A DNA stretch of 64,000 nt from Cetobacterium somerae. GTDB taxonomy: Bacteria; Fusobacteriota; Fusobacteriia; Fusobacteriales; Fusobacteriaceae. The notes under the pieces are model-generated. The model did no database searches. It was given only the letters and a program-made list of their open reading frames with translations, and was not told the origin of the DNA. Shown here piece after piece: positions 17,754 through 27,602 of this stretch. The first letter of the stretch is position 1. Every line of letters begins with the position of its first letter. Both the position numbers and the translations under genes were made by a program. Where the stretch lies: contig NZ_CP092519.1 of assembly GCF_022430525.1 (NCBI RefSeq), positions 248,001-312,000 of the forward strand. Reading direction: 5' to 3'.

Positions 17754-19292
17754 ATGAATAAAAAAATTGGGTTATTACTATTAGTTGGGGGACTTTTACA
17801 AAGAGGAGTTTTAGCAAATGAGCATAAGATTTCTGAAAAGCCATTGGAATTAAGTATTCTAGCTATTCAAAACGGAAAGACATATGATGAGAATTGGACA
17901 GTTTTCCAAGAGGCATTTAAGGATACAAATGTGAAATTAAAAAGTTATAGTTCTAAAAATTTAACAGATGAAATACAAGCTTTTAATCTAGCTGTTTCAT
18001 CTGGAAATCTTCCAGATATTATATCTTTAGCTTATCCTGAAAAATTAGAAAGTTTAGGAATGGACGGAGGAATAGTATCATTAAATGATTTGATAGATAA
18101 ACATGCTCCAAACATAAAAGCATTTTTTGAAAAATATCCAAGATATAAGATGGATGCTGTAGCAGCAGATGGAAATATCTATTTTATTCCAGATTATTAT
18201 GATTGGTATAATATGAGAGCTGCTCAAGGGGTATTTATAAGAAAGGATTGGTTAGATAAGTTAGGATTAAAAACTCCAAAGACAATGGATGAACTATATG
18301 AAGTTATGGTAGCTTTTAAAACGAAGGATCCAAATGGAAATGGAAAAGCAGATGAAATTCCATACTTTGAAAGATCAGTGGAGTTTGCTGATAAAGAGTT
18401 AGTGGGAATGTTTGGAGCAGAGATAGGATTTTATGTAGATGAAAATGGAAAAGTAAAATTTGGTCCAACAACAGAGAGATTTAAAGAAGCTATGCCTCAA
18501 GTTATAAAATGGTATAAAGAGGGATTGATAGATCCTGAGATATTTACAAGAGGATTCCAAGCGAGAGACTATATGTTAAGAAATGATTTAGGAGGAGTTA
18601 CTTTTGATTGGTTTGCTAGTACAGCTTCGTATAATGAGGATAAAGAGTTAAAGGATAAAGTGAAAGATTTTGAATTTATTGCAATAGCACCGCCAGAATA
18701 TAAAGGGAAAAGTTATGCCCCAGATGCTAGAACAACTTATTTAGGTGGTTGGGGAATAAGTGCTACATGTAAAGATCCTGTTGCAGCTATAAAATATTTT
18801 GATTATTGGTTCTCTCAAAAAGGGTATGAGTTATCTAACTGGGGTGTAGAAAATGATACTTTTGTTAAAGAGGAAAATGGTAAAAAGAAATTTACAGATA
18901 CGGTTATGAAAGCTGATGGAAAGACACCTTTACAAGTTTTAAGAGATAAAGGGATACAGTTTAGAATAGGTGCTTTACAAGATTATGAGTATGAAAAGGC
19001 TTGGGGGAATCCAAAAGCATCAGAATGGGCGGAGATGTATATGCAAAATGGATATATTGTAGATCCAATGCCAACTTTAAAATATACAAAAGAGGAAAAT
19101 AGAAAAATACAGAAAATAAATTCGCAACTTAATATGGCTGTAAAAGAGATGAATCAGAAATGGATTTTAGGAGCTGTAGATTTTAATAAAACATATGACG
19201 AATTTCTAAAGAGATTAAATGAAATAGGGCTACAAGAGGCAATAGAGATAAATCAAAAGGCATATGATAGATTTGTTGGTTCTAGCAACTAA
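17754..19292 (+). CDS. Periplasmic solute-binding protein for GAG oligosaccharides (non-lipidated)
   Basis: This 512-residue binding protein is of the large AlgQ/LipO-like type used with LplB/YtcP-type permeases. It has a signal peptide (MNKKIGLLLLVGGLLQRGVLA) but no lipobox Cys, so it should be soluble. An EF-hand-like loop DPNGNGKADE (192-201) matches the calcium site of AlgQ-type and Streptobacillus GAG-binding proteins. An upstream in-frame ATG at 17742 lies before the Shine-Dalgarno GGAGGGT (17744-17750), so the start is 17754. It is a paralogue of the lipoprotein at 23021-24580, and both probably feed the same permease pair. Confidence 0.88.
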   Translation: MNKKIGLLLLVGGLLQRGVLANEHKISEKPLELSILAIQNGKTYDENWTVFQEAFKDTNVKLKSYSSKNLTDEIQAFNLAVSSGNLPDIISLAYPEKLESLGMDGGIVSLNDLIDKHAPNIKAFFEKYPRYKMDAVAADGNIYFIPDYYDWYNMRAAQGVFIRKDWLDKLGLKTPKTMDELYEVMVAFKTKDPNGNGKADEIPYFERSVEFADKELVGMFGAEIGFYVDENGKVKFGPTTERFKEAMPQVIKWYKEGLIDPEIFTRGFQARDYMLRNDLGGVTFDWFASTASYNEDKELKDKVKDFEFIAIAPPEYKGKSYAPDARTTYLGGWGISATCKDPVAAIKYFDYWFSQKGYELSNWGVENDTFVKEENGKKKFTDTVMKADGKTPLQVLRDKGIQFRIGALQDYEYEKAWGNPKASEWAEMYMQNGYIVDPMPTLKYTKEENRKIQKINSQLNMAVKEMNQKWILGAVDFNKTYDEFLKRLNEIGLQEAIEINQKAYDRFVGSSN

Positions 19293-19341
19293 TAAAGAAT
19301 AAAGTGTGCTTTTATTGATTTAAAAGTAGAAAAATGATATA

Positions 19342-19398
19342 TAGAAAAAGGTATATCCTAAAATGATGATTTACACTTTAAAAATTTTAAACTATAAT
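19342..19398 (+). promoter_or_regulatory. Promoter of the permease-kdu operon with conserved block
   Basis: TTTACA (19370-19375) and a perfect TATAAT (19393-19398) are 17 nt apart. The block 19342-19375 begins TAGAAAAAGG and ends GATTTACA, as at 5240 and 7898. The Shine-Dalgarno is AAGGAGGG at 19422-19429. Confidence 0.75.
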
Positions 19399-19434
19399 CA
19401 CCTTACAAAACGCAGATAAGTAAGGAGGGTTAGT

Positions 19435-20412
19435 ATGAAAGAAAATATTTTAGAAATGGATGAAAGAGTAGAATCAGAAAAAATAGGTCTCATTAAGAAA
19501 ATAATGACTGGATTGAAAAGAGGAAACGTAAAAGATCAAATGTCATTATATCTGATTTTTCTTCCATTTATACTTTGGTATATGATATTTGCATATAAAC
19601 CAATGTATGGTCTTATAATCGCTTTTAAAGATTACAATCTATTTAGGGGAATATCAGGAAGTGAATGGGTAGGACTAGCAAACTTTACAGAGTTTTTAAC
19701 AAGCCCATACTTTTATACAACTCTAAAAAATACAATATTTTTAAATATATATAGTTTAGTGTTTGAGTTTCCATTTGCCATAATTTTAGCTCTTATGCTA
19801 AATGAGGTAAAAAATAGATTTTTTAAATCTTTCGTTCAAACAGTTTCGTTTTTACCATACTTTATAGCAATAGTTGTAACAGCTGGAATAACTATAAATA
19901 TTCTTTCTCCAAGTAGTGGTGTAATAAACCATATTTTAGAAAGATTTGGATTTGAAAAGATATACTTCCTATCAAAACCAGAGTACTTTAGAGGAATATT
20001 TACAGGAATGAACATGTGGAAAAGTACAGGATTTAATGCAGTAATCTATTTAGCAGCTTTAACAGCAGTGGATGAATCTCTATATGAAGCAGCAAAGATA
20101 GATGGAGCTACAAAGTTCCAACAGCTTAGATTTATAACTTTCCCATCAATTATCCCAACAATAGTTATAATGTTAGTACTGAAAGTTGGAAGTATGCTAA
20201 ACGTTGCATTTGAGACAGTTTTATTACTTTATCAACCAGCAACATATTCAACATCAGATGTTATAAGTACTTATGTTTATAGAACAGGTATGTTAATGCA
20301 AGATTTTGGTTTAGCAACAGCAGTTGGATTATTCAATGCAGTTATTGGATTTATCCTAGTTTACCTAGCAAATAGATGGAGTAAAAAGATAACATCATCA
20401 GGACTTTGGTAA
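19435..20412 (+). CDS. ABC transporter permease, LplB type (GAG import)
   Basis: This 325-residue inner-membrane protein has six predicted helices and the cytoplasmic EAA loop EAAKIDGATKFQQLRF that contacts the ATPase. It is the first of two CUT1 permeases and resembles the Streptobacillus GAG importer and alginate AlgM1. The N-terminal 40 residues are a hydrophilic extension. It is the first gene after a strong promoter. No ATPase gene is nearby, so a shared MsmX/UgpC-type ATPase encoded elsewhere is likely. Confidence 0.9.
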   Translation: MKENILEMDERVESEKIGLIKKIMTGLKRGNVKDQMSLYLIFLPFILWYMIFAYKPMYGLIIAFKDYNLFRGISGSEWVGLANFTEFLTSPYFYTTLKNTIFLNIYSLVFEFPFAIILALMLNEVKNRFFKSFVQTVSFLPYFIAIVVTAGITINILSPSSGVINHILERFGFEKIYFLSKPEYFRGIFTGMNMWKSTGFNAVIYLAALTAVDESLYEAAKIDGATKFQQLRFITFPSIIPTIVIMLVLKVGSMLNVAFETVLLLYQPATYSTSDVISTYVYRTGMLMQDFGLATAVGLFNAVIGFILVYLANRWSKKITSSGLW

Positions 20413-20451
20413 AAAGTATTAACTGTTAAAAAAATTTGAAAGGAGAGATTT

Positions 20452-21333
20452 ATGAGTAAAATTAAAAGATCAAAAGATGAAAAAATATTTGATTTTATCA
20501 ATTATTCCCTACTTGCAATATTTGGAATAATGTTTATATATCCAATTATATATGTATTCTCAGCATCAGTGACAAAACCATACCTTTTAGAGATAGGAGA
20601 GATGTATCTTCTACCTAAAGGGATTAGTATGGCATCATTTAAGGCAGCTATGAATCTAGATGGAATCTGGTTAGCTTATGCAAACAGTATCTTTATAACA
20701 GTTGTAGGAACTGCTGTAAGTATGTTCTTTACAATAACTGGAGCTTATGTTTTATCAAAACCAGAGTTAAAATTTAGAAAAATTTTAACATTAATGGTTG
20801 TTGTGACAATGTGGTTTGATCCAGGAATGATCCCTAGATATCTGAACTTTAGAGACTTAGGTCTTATTAATAGTTATACATCTGTAATTGTAGGATTCGC
20901 AGTAAATACATTTAATGTAATAATTTTAAAGAGTTTCTTTGAAGCTGTGCCAAAATCACTAGAGGAATCAGCTAGAATAGATGGAGCTACTCAGTGGCAA
21001 ATTATGACAAAAATATATCTACCTCTATCAACTTCAGCGTTAACAACAGTATCATTGTTTTATGCTATCTCAAGATGGAATGGATATTTCTGGACAATGG
21101 TTTTATTAACTGATGATTCTAAAGTACCATTACAAGTTTTCTTAAAGAAGTTAATAGTAGAGAAGAATATGGCTGGAGAAGCAGCACAAATTATTACACC
21201 AGAAAGTTTAACATCACCACAATCAATAATATATGCTGTAATAGTTTTATCAATAGTTCCAATAATGATTATATATCCGTTTATCCAGAAGTTCTTTAGA
21301 AAAGGAGTAACTTTAGGAGCAGTAAAAGAGTAG
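20452..21333 (+). CDS. ABC transporter permease, YtcP/AlgM2 type (GAG import)
   Basis: This 293-residue inner-membrane protein with six helices carries the EAA loop ESARIDGATQWQIM and ends GAVKE, typical of the second CUT1 permease. It pairs with the preceding gene (39-bp gap, Shine-Dalgarno AAAGGAGA). It would import unsaturated GAG oligosaccharides delivered by one or both nearby binding proteins. Confidence 0.9.
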   Translation: MSKIKRSKDEKIFDFINYSLLAIFGIMFIYPIIYVFSASVTKPYLLEIGEMYLLPKGISMASFKAAMNLDGIWLAYANSIFITVVGTAVSMFFTITGAYVLSKPELKFRKILTLMVVVTMWFDPGMIPRYLNFRDLGLINSYTSVIVGFAVNTFNVIILKSFFEAVPKSLEESARIDGATQWQIMTKIYLPLSTSALTTVSLFYAISRWNGYFWTMVLLTDDSKVPLQVFLKKLIVEKNMAGEAAQIITPESLTSPQSIIYAVIVLSIVPIMIIYPFIQKFFRKGVTLGAVKE

Positions 21334-21386
21334 ATAAAAAAGAAAATTAAAAATAAAAGTTCATAATATTTAGGAGGAGTTTTACT

Positions 21387-22223
21387 ATGAGATTAGATAC
21401 AAGATATGCAAATCACCCAGAGGATTCAAAACACTACACAACAGAGGAATTAAGAAAGCACTATTTAATGGAAACAGTTTTCGTTGCTGATGAAGTTAAC
21501 TTAATGTATTCTCATGTGGATAGAGTTATAGCTGGAGGGGTTATGCCAGTTGAAACTGAAGTAAAATTAGAGGGATGTAAAGAGTTAGGATCTGAGTTTT
21601 TCTTAGAGAGAAGAGAGCTTGGACTTATAAATATAGGTGGATCAGGTAAAGTAGTTCTTGATGGAGTTGAATATAAAATGGCTTCAAAAGATGGACTATA
21701 TGTTGGAATGGGAGTAAAAGAGATTACATTCATATCTGATTCTGCAGAAAATCCAGCAAAGTACTATGTTAACAGTGCTCCTGCCCATGTAGCTTACCCT
21801 ACAGTAAAAATAGATATAGCTAATGCTAATGCAGTTCATTTAGGAGATTTAGAGAATTCAAACAAAAGAACTATATTTCAATATGTTCACCCTGCAGTTT
21901 GTAAATCATGTCAACTTTTAATGGGAATGACTGTATTAGACCCAAATAATATGTGGAACACTATGCCAACGCACACACATGAGAGAAGAATGGAAGTTTA
22001 CTTCTATTTCAACATGGATGAAAATACAAGAGTATTTCATTTAATGGGACAACCTCATGAGACTCGTCACATTGTAATGGCTAATGAGCAAGCGGTAATA
22101 TCGCCATCTTGGTCAATTCATTCAGGTGTAGGAACTAAAAATTACACATTTATTTGGGGAATGGCTGGAGAAAATCAAACATTTACTGATATGGACCATA
22201 TAGCTATGGATCAGTTAAGATAA
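21387..22223 (+). CDS. kduI: 5-keto-4-deoxyuronate isomerase
   Basis: This 278-residue enzyme converts 4-deoxy-L-threo-5-hexosulose uronate, which forms spontaneously from the unsaturated uronate, to 3-deoxy-D-glycero-2,5-hexodiulosonate. Length and sequence match KduI throughout. The metal ligands are present: H196, H198 and E203 in HTHERRME, and H245 in SWSIHSG. It is cytoplasmic and lies between the importer and KduD in the same operon. Assignment is firm. Confidence 0.96.
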   Translation: MRLDTRYANHPEDSKHYTTEELRKHYLMETVFVADEVNLMYSHVDRVIAGGVMPVETEVKLEGCKELGSEFFLERRELGLINIGGSGKVVLDGVEYKMASKDGLYVGMGVKEITFISDSAENPAKYYVNSAPAHVAYPTVKIDIANANAVHLGDLENSNKRTIFQYVHPAVCKSCQLLMGMTVLDPNNMWNTMPTHTHERRMEVYFYFNMDENTRVFHLMGQPHETRHIVMANEQAVISPSWSIHSGVGTKNYTFIWGMAGENQTFTDMDHIAMDQLR

Positions 22224-22236
22224 TTGGGGAGGAAAT

Positions 22237-22998
22237 ATGTTAAACATGTTTAATTTAGAAGGTAAAGTTGCAATGGTAACTGGAGGAAACGTAGGAATAG
22301 GAAATGCACTAGCAATGGGACTTGCAAAAGCTGGAGCAGATCTATTTATCTTCACATATAATGATGATAATATGGAAAATGTTGTAAAAGAGGTTGAAGG
22401 ATTAGGAAGAAAAATTGCTTATGCAACTGGAGATCTATCAAAAGAAGATGTAGCTATGGAAGCAGTTAGTAAATGTATAGAGGCTTTTGGAAGAATTGAT
22501 ATCCTAGTAAATAATGCTGGAACAATAAAAAGATCGCCAATTTTAGAGGGATCAAACAGTGATTGGCAACAAGTTATTGACTTAAATCTATCTTCAATAT
22601 ACTATTTAAGTAAGACTGCAGCATTTGAGATGAAAAAGCAAGGTGGAGGAAAGATAATAAACATAGCTTCAATGTTATCATTCCAAGGTGGAAAGTTTGT
22701 TCCATCATACACAGCAAGTAAGCATGGAGTAGCTGGTCTTACAAAAGCTTTTGCAAATGAATTAGCAATAGATAATATCCAAGTAAATGCAATAGCACCA
22801 GGATATATAGAAACAGCTAACACAGCACCGATTAGAGCTGACGAAAAAAGAAATGCAGAGATATTAGGAAGAATACCAGCAGGAAGATGGGGGCAAACTT
22901 CAGACCTTGTAGGAGGAGCGATATTCTTAGCATCAAAGGCAGCAGATTATGTAAATGGACATATTCTAGCTATAGATGGTGGATGGTTAGTTAGATAA
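22237..22998 (+). CDS. kduD: 2-deoxy-D-gluconate/2,5-diketo-3-deoxygluconate dehydrogenase (SDR)
   Basis: This 253-residue short-chain dehydrogenase has the cofactor motif TGGNVGIG near the N-terminus, NNAG at about 89-92 and catalytic Y158 and K162 in SYTASKHG. Next to KduI it should reduce the diketo product to 2-keto-3-deoxygluconate (KDG). It starts 13 bp after kduI behind GGGGAGG. KDG kinase and aldolase genes are not in the window. Confidence 0.93.
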   Translation: MLNMFNLEGKVAMVTGGNVGIGNALAMGLAKAGADLFIFTYNDDNMENVVKEVEGLGRKIAYATGDLSKEDVAMEAVSKCIEAFGRIDILVNNAGTIKRSPILEGSNSDWQQVIDLNLSSIYYLSKTAAFEMKKQGGGKIINIASMLSFQGGKFVPSYTASKHGVAGLTKAFANELAIDNIQVNAIAPGYIETANTAPIRADEKRNAEILGRIPAGRWGQTSDLVGGAIFLASKAADYVNGHILAIDGGWLVR

Positions 22999-23020
22999 TA
23001 AATAAGGGGAGAAAGTTATA

Positions 23021-24580
23021 ATGAAGAGAAAAATAGCAATGGGAGCGTTACTTTTATCAGCGCTTATGTTTAATGGATGCTCAAATGATAAAGACTCTAA
23101 AGATGCAGGAACAGCAAAAGGAAAAGATAAGAATCTTTCTGTGTTTCTAGTTTTCAATGGAATGCCTTTAAGTGATGAGTGGGAAGTTTATAAAAAAGCT
23201 GAAGAAGCAACAGGAGTAAAAATAAAATCATACGCATCTAAAAATAATACAGATTCTACACAAGCTTATAATCTTATGCTAGCTTCTAATGATTTCTCAG
23301 ATATTATAGCTTACAGAGTTCCAGATTTAGAGAAGTTAGGTAGCGATGGTGGAATGATTCCTTTAAATGATTTAATAGATAAGCATGCACCAAATATAAA
23401 GAAGTTTATAGAGGAAAATCCAAGATATAAAAAAGATATGTATTCACTAGATGGAAAAATTTATGCAATTCCAACATATTATGATTTAGATAAACTTAGT
23501 GTATCATCTGGACTTTTTATAAGAACTGATTGGTTAAAAAAGTTTGGATTATCAGTTCCAAAAACACTGGAAGAAGCTGAAAATGCGTTGACAATATTTA
23601 AGGAGCAAGATGCTAATGGAAATGGAAGAAAAGATGAAGTTGGAATCTTTGTGCGTGGAAATATTCAAGCGGCATTAAATAACTTAACTGGAATTTTTGG
23701 TGCAAGACCATATAAAACATTTTATGTAGAAAATGATCAAGTAGCTTTTGCAACATTAGATCCTAATTTTAAAGAGGCAGTAAAATTATCAGCAGATTGG
23801 TATAAAAAAGGACTTGTAGATAAAGAGGTTTTCACTAGAGGTTGGGGAGCAAGAGATGCGGTATTACCAACGAATATAGGTGGAATGACTTTAGATTGGT
23901 TTGGAAGTACAGCTAGTTATAATAGCTTAGCAACGACACAAATACCAGGATTTGAATTTTATCCAATAGAACCACTTCAAATAAAAGATGGAATGAAAAG
24001 TGTTACAGTGGGAAGAAATACGACTCCAGAAATCGGTTGGGGAATATCAGCAGCTTCAAAGAACCCAGAGCAAGCTATTAAATTTATGGATTGGTGGTTC
24101 TCTGAAGAGGGAAGAAGAACTTGGAACTTTGGTATTGAAGGAAAGCATTATACAATGGTAGATGGGAAACCAGTATTTACAGATTATGTATTAAACAATC
24201 CTGATGGAAAAGGACCTTTAAAAGTTTTACAAGAGGTTGGAGCTCAAGTTTCAGGACCAGGAGTACAGCAAGATGCAGAATATGAATTCCAATATTCAAA
24301 TGACATTGCAAAGCAAGGATTTGAAATGTATATGAGAAATGACAACACAACAATGCCACTGCCAATATTAAAATATAGTCCAAAAGATGTAAAAAAATTA
24401 GAAAAGATTATGGCACTAGTAAATCAAACAACAGAGGAATATATGCAAAAATGGATTTTAGGTGTTTCAGATGTAGATACTGATTGGGATACTTACATTA
24501 ATAGAATTCAGCAAAATGGTATAAACGAAGCAGTAGAACTTGTGCAAAAAGGTTATGACCACTATAACAGTATTAAATAA
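23021..24580 (+). CDS. Solute-binding lipoprotein for GAG oligosaccharides
   Basis: This 519-residue protein has a lipoprotein signal (ALMFNGC) and a large AlgQ/LipO-type binding fold. A calcium-loop sequence DANGNGRKDE (197-206) aligns with that of the 17754 paralogue. It follows kduD by 22 bp in the permease-kdu operon, so it is the operon's own receptor, held at the inner membrane by lipid. Paralogous positions include GGMIPLNDLIDKHAPNIK and WGISAASKNPEQAIKF. Substrate is inferred from context. Confidence 0.9.
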   Translation: MKRKIAMGALLLSALMFNGCSNDKDSKDAGTAKGKDKNLSVFLVFNGMPLSDEWEVYKKAEEATGVKIKSYASKNNTDSTQAYNLMLASNDFSDIIAYRVPDLEKLGSDGGMIPLNDLIDKHAPNIKKFIEENPRYKKDMYSLDGKIYAIPTYYDLDKLSVSSGLFIRTDWLKKFGLSVPKTLEEAENALTIFKEQDANGNGRKDEVGIFVRGNIQAALNNLTGIFGARPYKTFYVENDQVAFATLDPNFKEAVKLSADWYKKGLVDKEVFTRGWGARDAVLPTNIGGMTLDWFGSTASYNSLATTQIPGFEFYPIEPLQIKDGMKSVTVGRNTTPEIGWGISAASKNPEQAIKFMDWWFSEEGRRTWNFGIEGKHYTMVDGKPVFTDYVLNNPDGKGPLKVLQEVGAQVSGPGVQQDAEYEFQYSNDIAKQGFEMYMRNDNTTMPLPILKYSPKDVKKLEKIMALVNQTTEEYMQKWILGVSDVDTDWDTYINRIQQNGINEAVELVQKGYDHYNSIK

Positions 24581-24590
24581 AAACATAAAG

Positions 24591-24619
24591 AAACTAGGTA
24601 GATATACCTAGTTTTTTTA
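24591..24619 (+). terminator. Intra-operon terminator before chondroitinase gene
   Basis: Perfect 10-bp arms AAACTAGGTA and TACCTAGTTT with a tiny loop precede a T run. The next gene starts 22 bp later without space for its own promoter, so the lyase gene is probably expressed by read-through. Confidence 0.85.
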
Positions 24620-24641
24620 TAGATATATCAAGGGGCGCAAA

Positions 24642-27554
24642 ATGAAAAAAGTAATATTAGGAGTTATGATGTTAACGGGGATTTTATATGGTAGAGAGAT
24701 TAAAGTATATCAATTTGAAAATGATATACCTAAAAATATAGTATCTAGTAAAAAAGAGTCAGTATCTATATCTAAAGAAAAATATAAAGATGGAGAGAAT
24801 TCTTTAAAATGGAAGTTTAAAAAAAATGATTCTTTAAGTATTTTAGGAGATACAGGATATACAGTTTTTAAAAAAGGACAGCAAGAAAAAGCTAGAAGTA
24901 GCTATAGTATGTGGATATATAATAAGGAACCAATTGATGGAGAGATGTTAGTACAGTTTAAGAAAGATGGTGTAGTAAAATGTTGGTTTCCAATAAAAAT
25001 GAATTTTAAAGGTTGGAGAACTATGTGGGTTCAGTATGATAGAGATATGAAAGGTGAACCTGTTGAAGGAATGGATGAAATAACTTTTGTAGCACCTAAT
25101 GAAAGCGGAGAGATATTAATAGATCAAATTATACCATCAGTATTAATAGATCCAAGACACAATGCAAGAGATGAGCAGGTAGATTTTATTAATTTAGAGG
25201 CAGATACAGCTGCAAATGCTCACTGGATGGCACTATATAAAAATTATAATCAGATAGATAAAAAAAAATTACAAAAAGAATTAAATAAAGATGAAAAAAT
25301 AGGAATTAAAAAAATTGAAAAAAGATATAGAGAAAAACTTCTAAAAAAAGTTAAAGTGACACCAGAAAAAATACAAAATAAAGAGGAAGAGTTTTCTAAA
25401 TATAAAAAAATAAATTTAGAATTTATTCAAAGACTAGTAATTTATGAAGATTTGAAACCAGAAGAAAAAGATAAAATAAAGTATATTGCAACAAAGGAGT
25501 TTGGAGTATATTTAACAGAATTAGCATATATGTATAATTCAACAAATAATATTCAAGAAAAAGAGAGAATTGCTAAACTTTTCAATGAGAGTCTAGAATA
25601 TATGTATGATCAAGGTTGGACAAAAGGAAGTTCTCAAGGAACTGTTCATCATCTAGGATACCAAATGAGAGAGATATATGAAGCCATATTTTTAATGAAA
25701 GAGCCACTGATTAAACTAGGAACGGTAAATAAAGCTAAAGATATGATAACTTGGTATAGTGGAATGGGGATGATATATACATCTAAAGATAAATTAAAAA
25801 TAAACATAGATGTATTAAATACAATGCTCCCAGGGATGTTAGCAGCGATACTTTTAAATGAGGATGAATCAAAGGAAGCTAAAGAACTGTATCAATTTCA
25901 GAATTATTTAATAGGTTCTATAAAATATTCTCCAGGAGTTTTAGGAGGATTTAAATCCGATGGTACAGTTTTTCATCATATGCAAAATTATCCAGCTTAT
26001 GCAAGAGGGGCATTCCAAGGGCTTGTACCAATAGTTTACTATCTACATAAAACACCCTATGGAATAAAAGGAAAAGAGTATGATATTGTAAAGAAAGCAG
26101 TTTTAACAACTAGATTGTATTCAAATAAATATAATTATTTATTATCTTTAACAGGAAGACATCCTCATGATAAATTAAAAATAGATGTAGAAAGTTTTAG
26201 ACTAATGGCATTAAGTGGTGAGAATGGTGTAGATAAAGACTTAGCAGAAGCTTATATAAGATTAAGTAGCGATAAGAGAAAAATTGAAAAGTTAAAAGAC
26301 ATGGGATTTGAAAAAGAAACGGCTCCTCAAGGTTCGTGGACAATGAATATGGGGTCTTTACAACTTCATAGAAGAAAAGAGTGGCTAGCAGGAGTGAAAG
26401 GCTATAGTAGGTATTTAGTAGGAAATGAAACGTATATAAAAAATAACTTATATGGCAGATATATGAGTTATGGAGCATTTCAAATTTTAGAAGGTTCATT
26501 AAAAGAGAGTGGATATGTGCAAGAGGGATGGGACTGGAAGCATTTCCCAGGAACAACAGCTATAGATGTGCCTTTTGAAAAGCTAAAATCGAATATCTCA
26601 CAAGTGGATACTAAAAGTGGAGTTGAGGAGATGTTACTTTCAGATGAAACATATTCTGGTGGAAACTCTTTAAACGATAATAGTATGTTTGCAATGAAAC
26701 TTCATGAACATCCAAAATATAATGGAACTCATAGAGCTAGAAAATCAGTATTTGTTTTTAATAATAAAGCTATCTTGCTAGGAAGTGGAATTGAAAACAA
26801 TGACAGTGAAAATGAAACTCATACAACTATTTTCCAAAATTACTTAGGAAAAAATATGAAAAAAGCCTATGTAAAAGATAAAGAAATGTTTATGGATTCT
26901 CAGAATAATTTATATAAGGTTGAATTAGGAAATACGGTATCAAAAAAAGGGAAACAAGAGTCTAGAGATCATTCAACTGGTAATAAAACAGAGAATAACT
27001 ATGAATTAGCTTATATAAATCATGGGAAAGCACCTAAAAATGGGAAGTATCACTATAGCATTTTGATAAAAGGGACAAAAGAGGAACAAGAGGCCTTTAA
27101 AAAAAGTTCAAAATACCAGGTCTTAAATCAAGATAACAGTAGTCATATTGTAAAAGATTTAAAGAGTGATATGATAGGGTACGCACTATTTGAAAGTGGA
27201 AAAGTGCAAAATAATAGATTTATTGAATCTGTAGATACTCCATCAATGATTCTTCTTCAAGAAAAGGGCAAAGAGATACAAATGAGTTTTGTTGATCCAG
27301 ACTTAAGATTATATGAGGGAAGAGATGAGGAGCAATATGATAAGAATGGGGTCATGATTGAAAGAAGTATCTACTCTAGACCTTGGATTGGAAATGAAGG
27401 AAAAGAGCATATAGCTTTAGTTATTCTAAAAGGAAAATACAATGTTGATAATAATCCAAAAGTAAAATCTGAAATAGATGGAGATTTTACAAAATTGAGT
27501 ATTACTTCTAAAAATGGAGAACCAGTAAAGATTATATTAAAAGATATATCATAG
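24642..27554 (+). CDS. Secreted chondroitinase ABC-type lyase (PL8)
   Basis: This 970-residue protein has a signal peptide (MKKVILGVMMLTGILYG). The layout is that of chondroitin sulfate ABC lyases: an N-terminal carbohydrate-binding-like domain (about 20-200, ending near DPRHNARDEQVDFIN), a helical catalytic toroid and beta-sandwich domains. Expected catalytic residues are H446 and Y453 in FHHMQNYPAYARG, R506 in LTGRHPHD and E596 in VGNETYIKNNLYGRY, with spacings close to H501/Y508/R560/E653 of the Proteus enzyme. It should cleave chondroitin and dermatan sulfates broadly. No lipobox, so it is periplasmic or secreted. Confidence 0.9.
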   Translation: MKKVILGVMMLTGILYGREIKVYQFENDIPKNIVSSKKESVSISKEKYKDGENSLKWKFKKNDSLSILGDTGYTVFKKGQQEKARSSYSMWIYNKEPIDGEMLVQFKKDGVVKCWFPIKMNFKGWRTMWVQYDRDMKGEPVEGMDEITFVAPNESGEILIDQIIPSVLIDPRHNARDEQVDFINLEADTAANAHWMALYKNYNQIDKKKLQKELNKDEKIGIKKIEKRYREKLLKKVKVTPEKIQNKEEEFSKYKKINLEFIQRLVIYEDLKPEEKDKIKYIATKEFGVYLTELAYMYNSTNNIQEKERIAKLFNESLEYMYDQGWTKGSSQGTVHHLGYQMREIYEAIFLMKEPLIKLGTVNKAKDMITWYSGMGMIYTSKDKLKINIDVLNTMLPGMLAAILLNEDESKEAKELYQFQNYLIGSIKYSPGVLGGFKSDGTVFHHMQNYPAYARGAFQGLVPIVYYLHKTPYGIKGKEYDIVKKAVLTTRLYSNKYNYLLSLTGRHPHDKLKIDVESFRLMALSGENGVDKDLAEAYIRLSSDKRKIEKLKDMGFEKETAPQGSWTMNMGSLQLHRRKEWLAGVKGYSRYLVGNETYIKNNLYGRYMSYGAFQILEGSLKESGYVQEGWDWKHFPGTTAIDVPFEKLKSNISQVDTKSGVEEMLLSDETYSGGNSLNDNSMFAMKLHEHPKYNGTHRARKSVFVFNNKAILLGSGIENNDSENETHTTIFQNYLGKNMKKAYVKDKEMFMDSQNNLYKVELGNTVSKKGKQESRDHSTGNKTENNYELAYINHGKAPKNGKYHYSILIKGTKEEQEAFKKSSKYQVLNQDNSSHIVKDLKSDMIGYALFESGKVQNNRFIESVDTPSMILLQEKGKEIQMSFVDPDLRLYEGRDEEQYDKNGVMIERSIYSRPWIGNEGKEHIALVILKGKYNVDNNPKVKSEIDGDFTKLSITSKNGEPVKIILKDIS

Positions 27555-27560
27555 AATATA

Positions 27561-27600
27561 AAAAGAAGTATGACATATTTAAATGCCATACTTCTTTTCT
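27561..27600. terminator. Bidirectional terminator between chondroitinase and sulfatase
   Basis: Arms 27561-27572 and 27587-27598 form a 12-bp stem flanked by A-rich and T-rich ends. It serves the convergent genes on both sides. Confidence 0.85.
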
Positions 27601-27602
27601 AT

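Noticed and set aside
26197-26556. Antisense 119-codon frame within the chondroitinase gene
   Set aside because: Composition is that of a reversed low-GC coding strand, and the catalytic E596 region of a conserved gene lies opposite.
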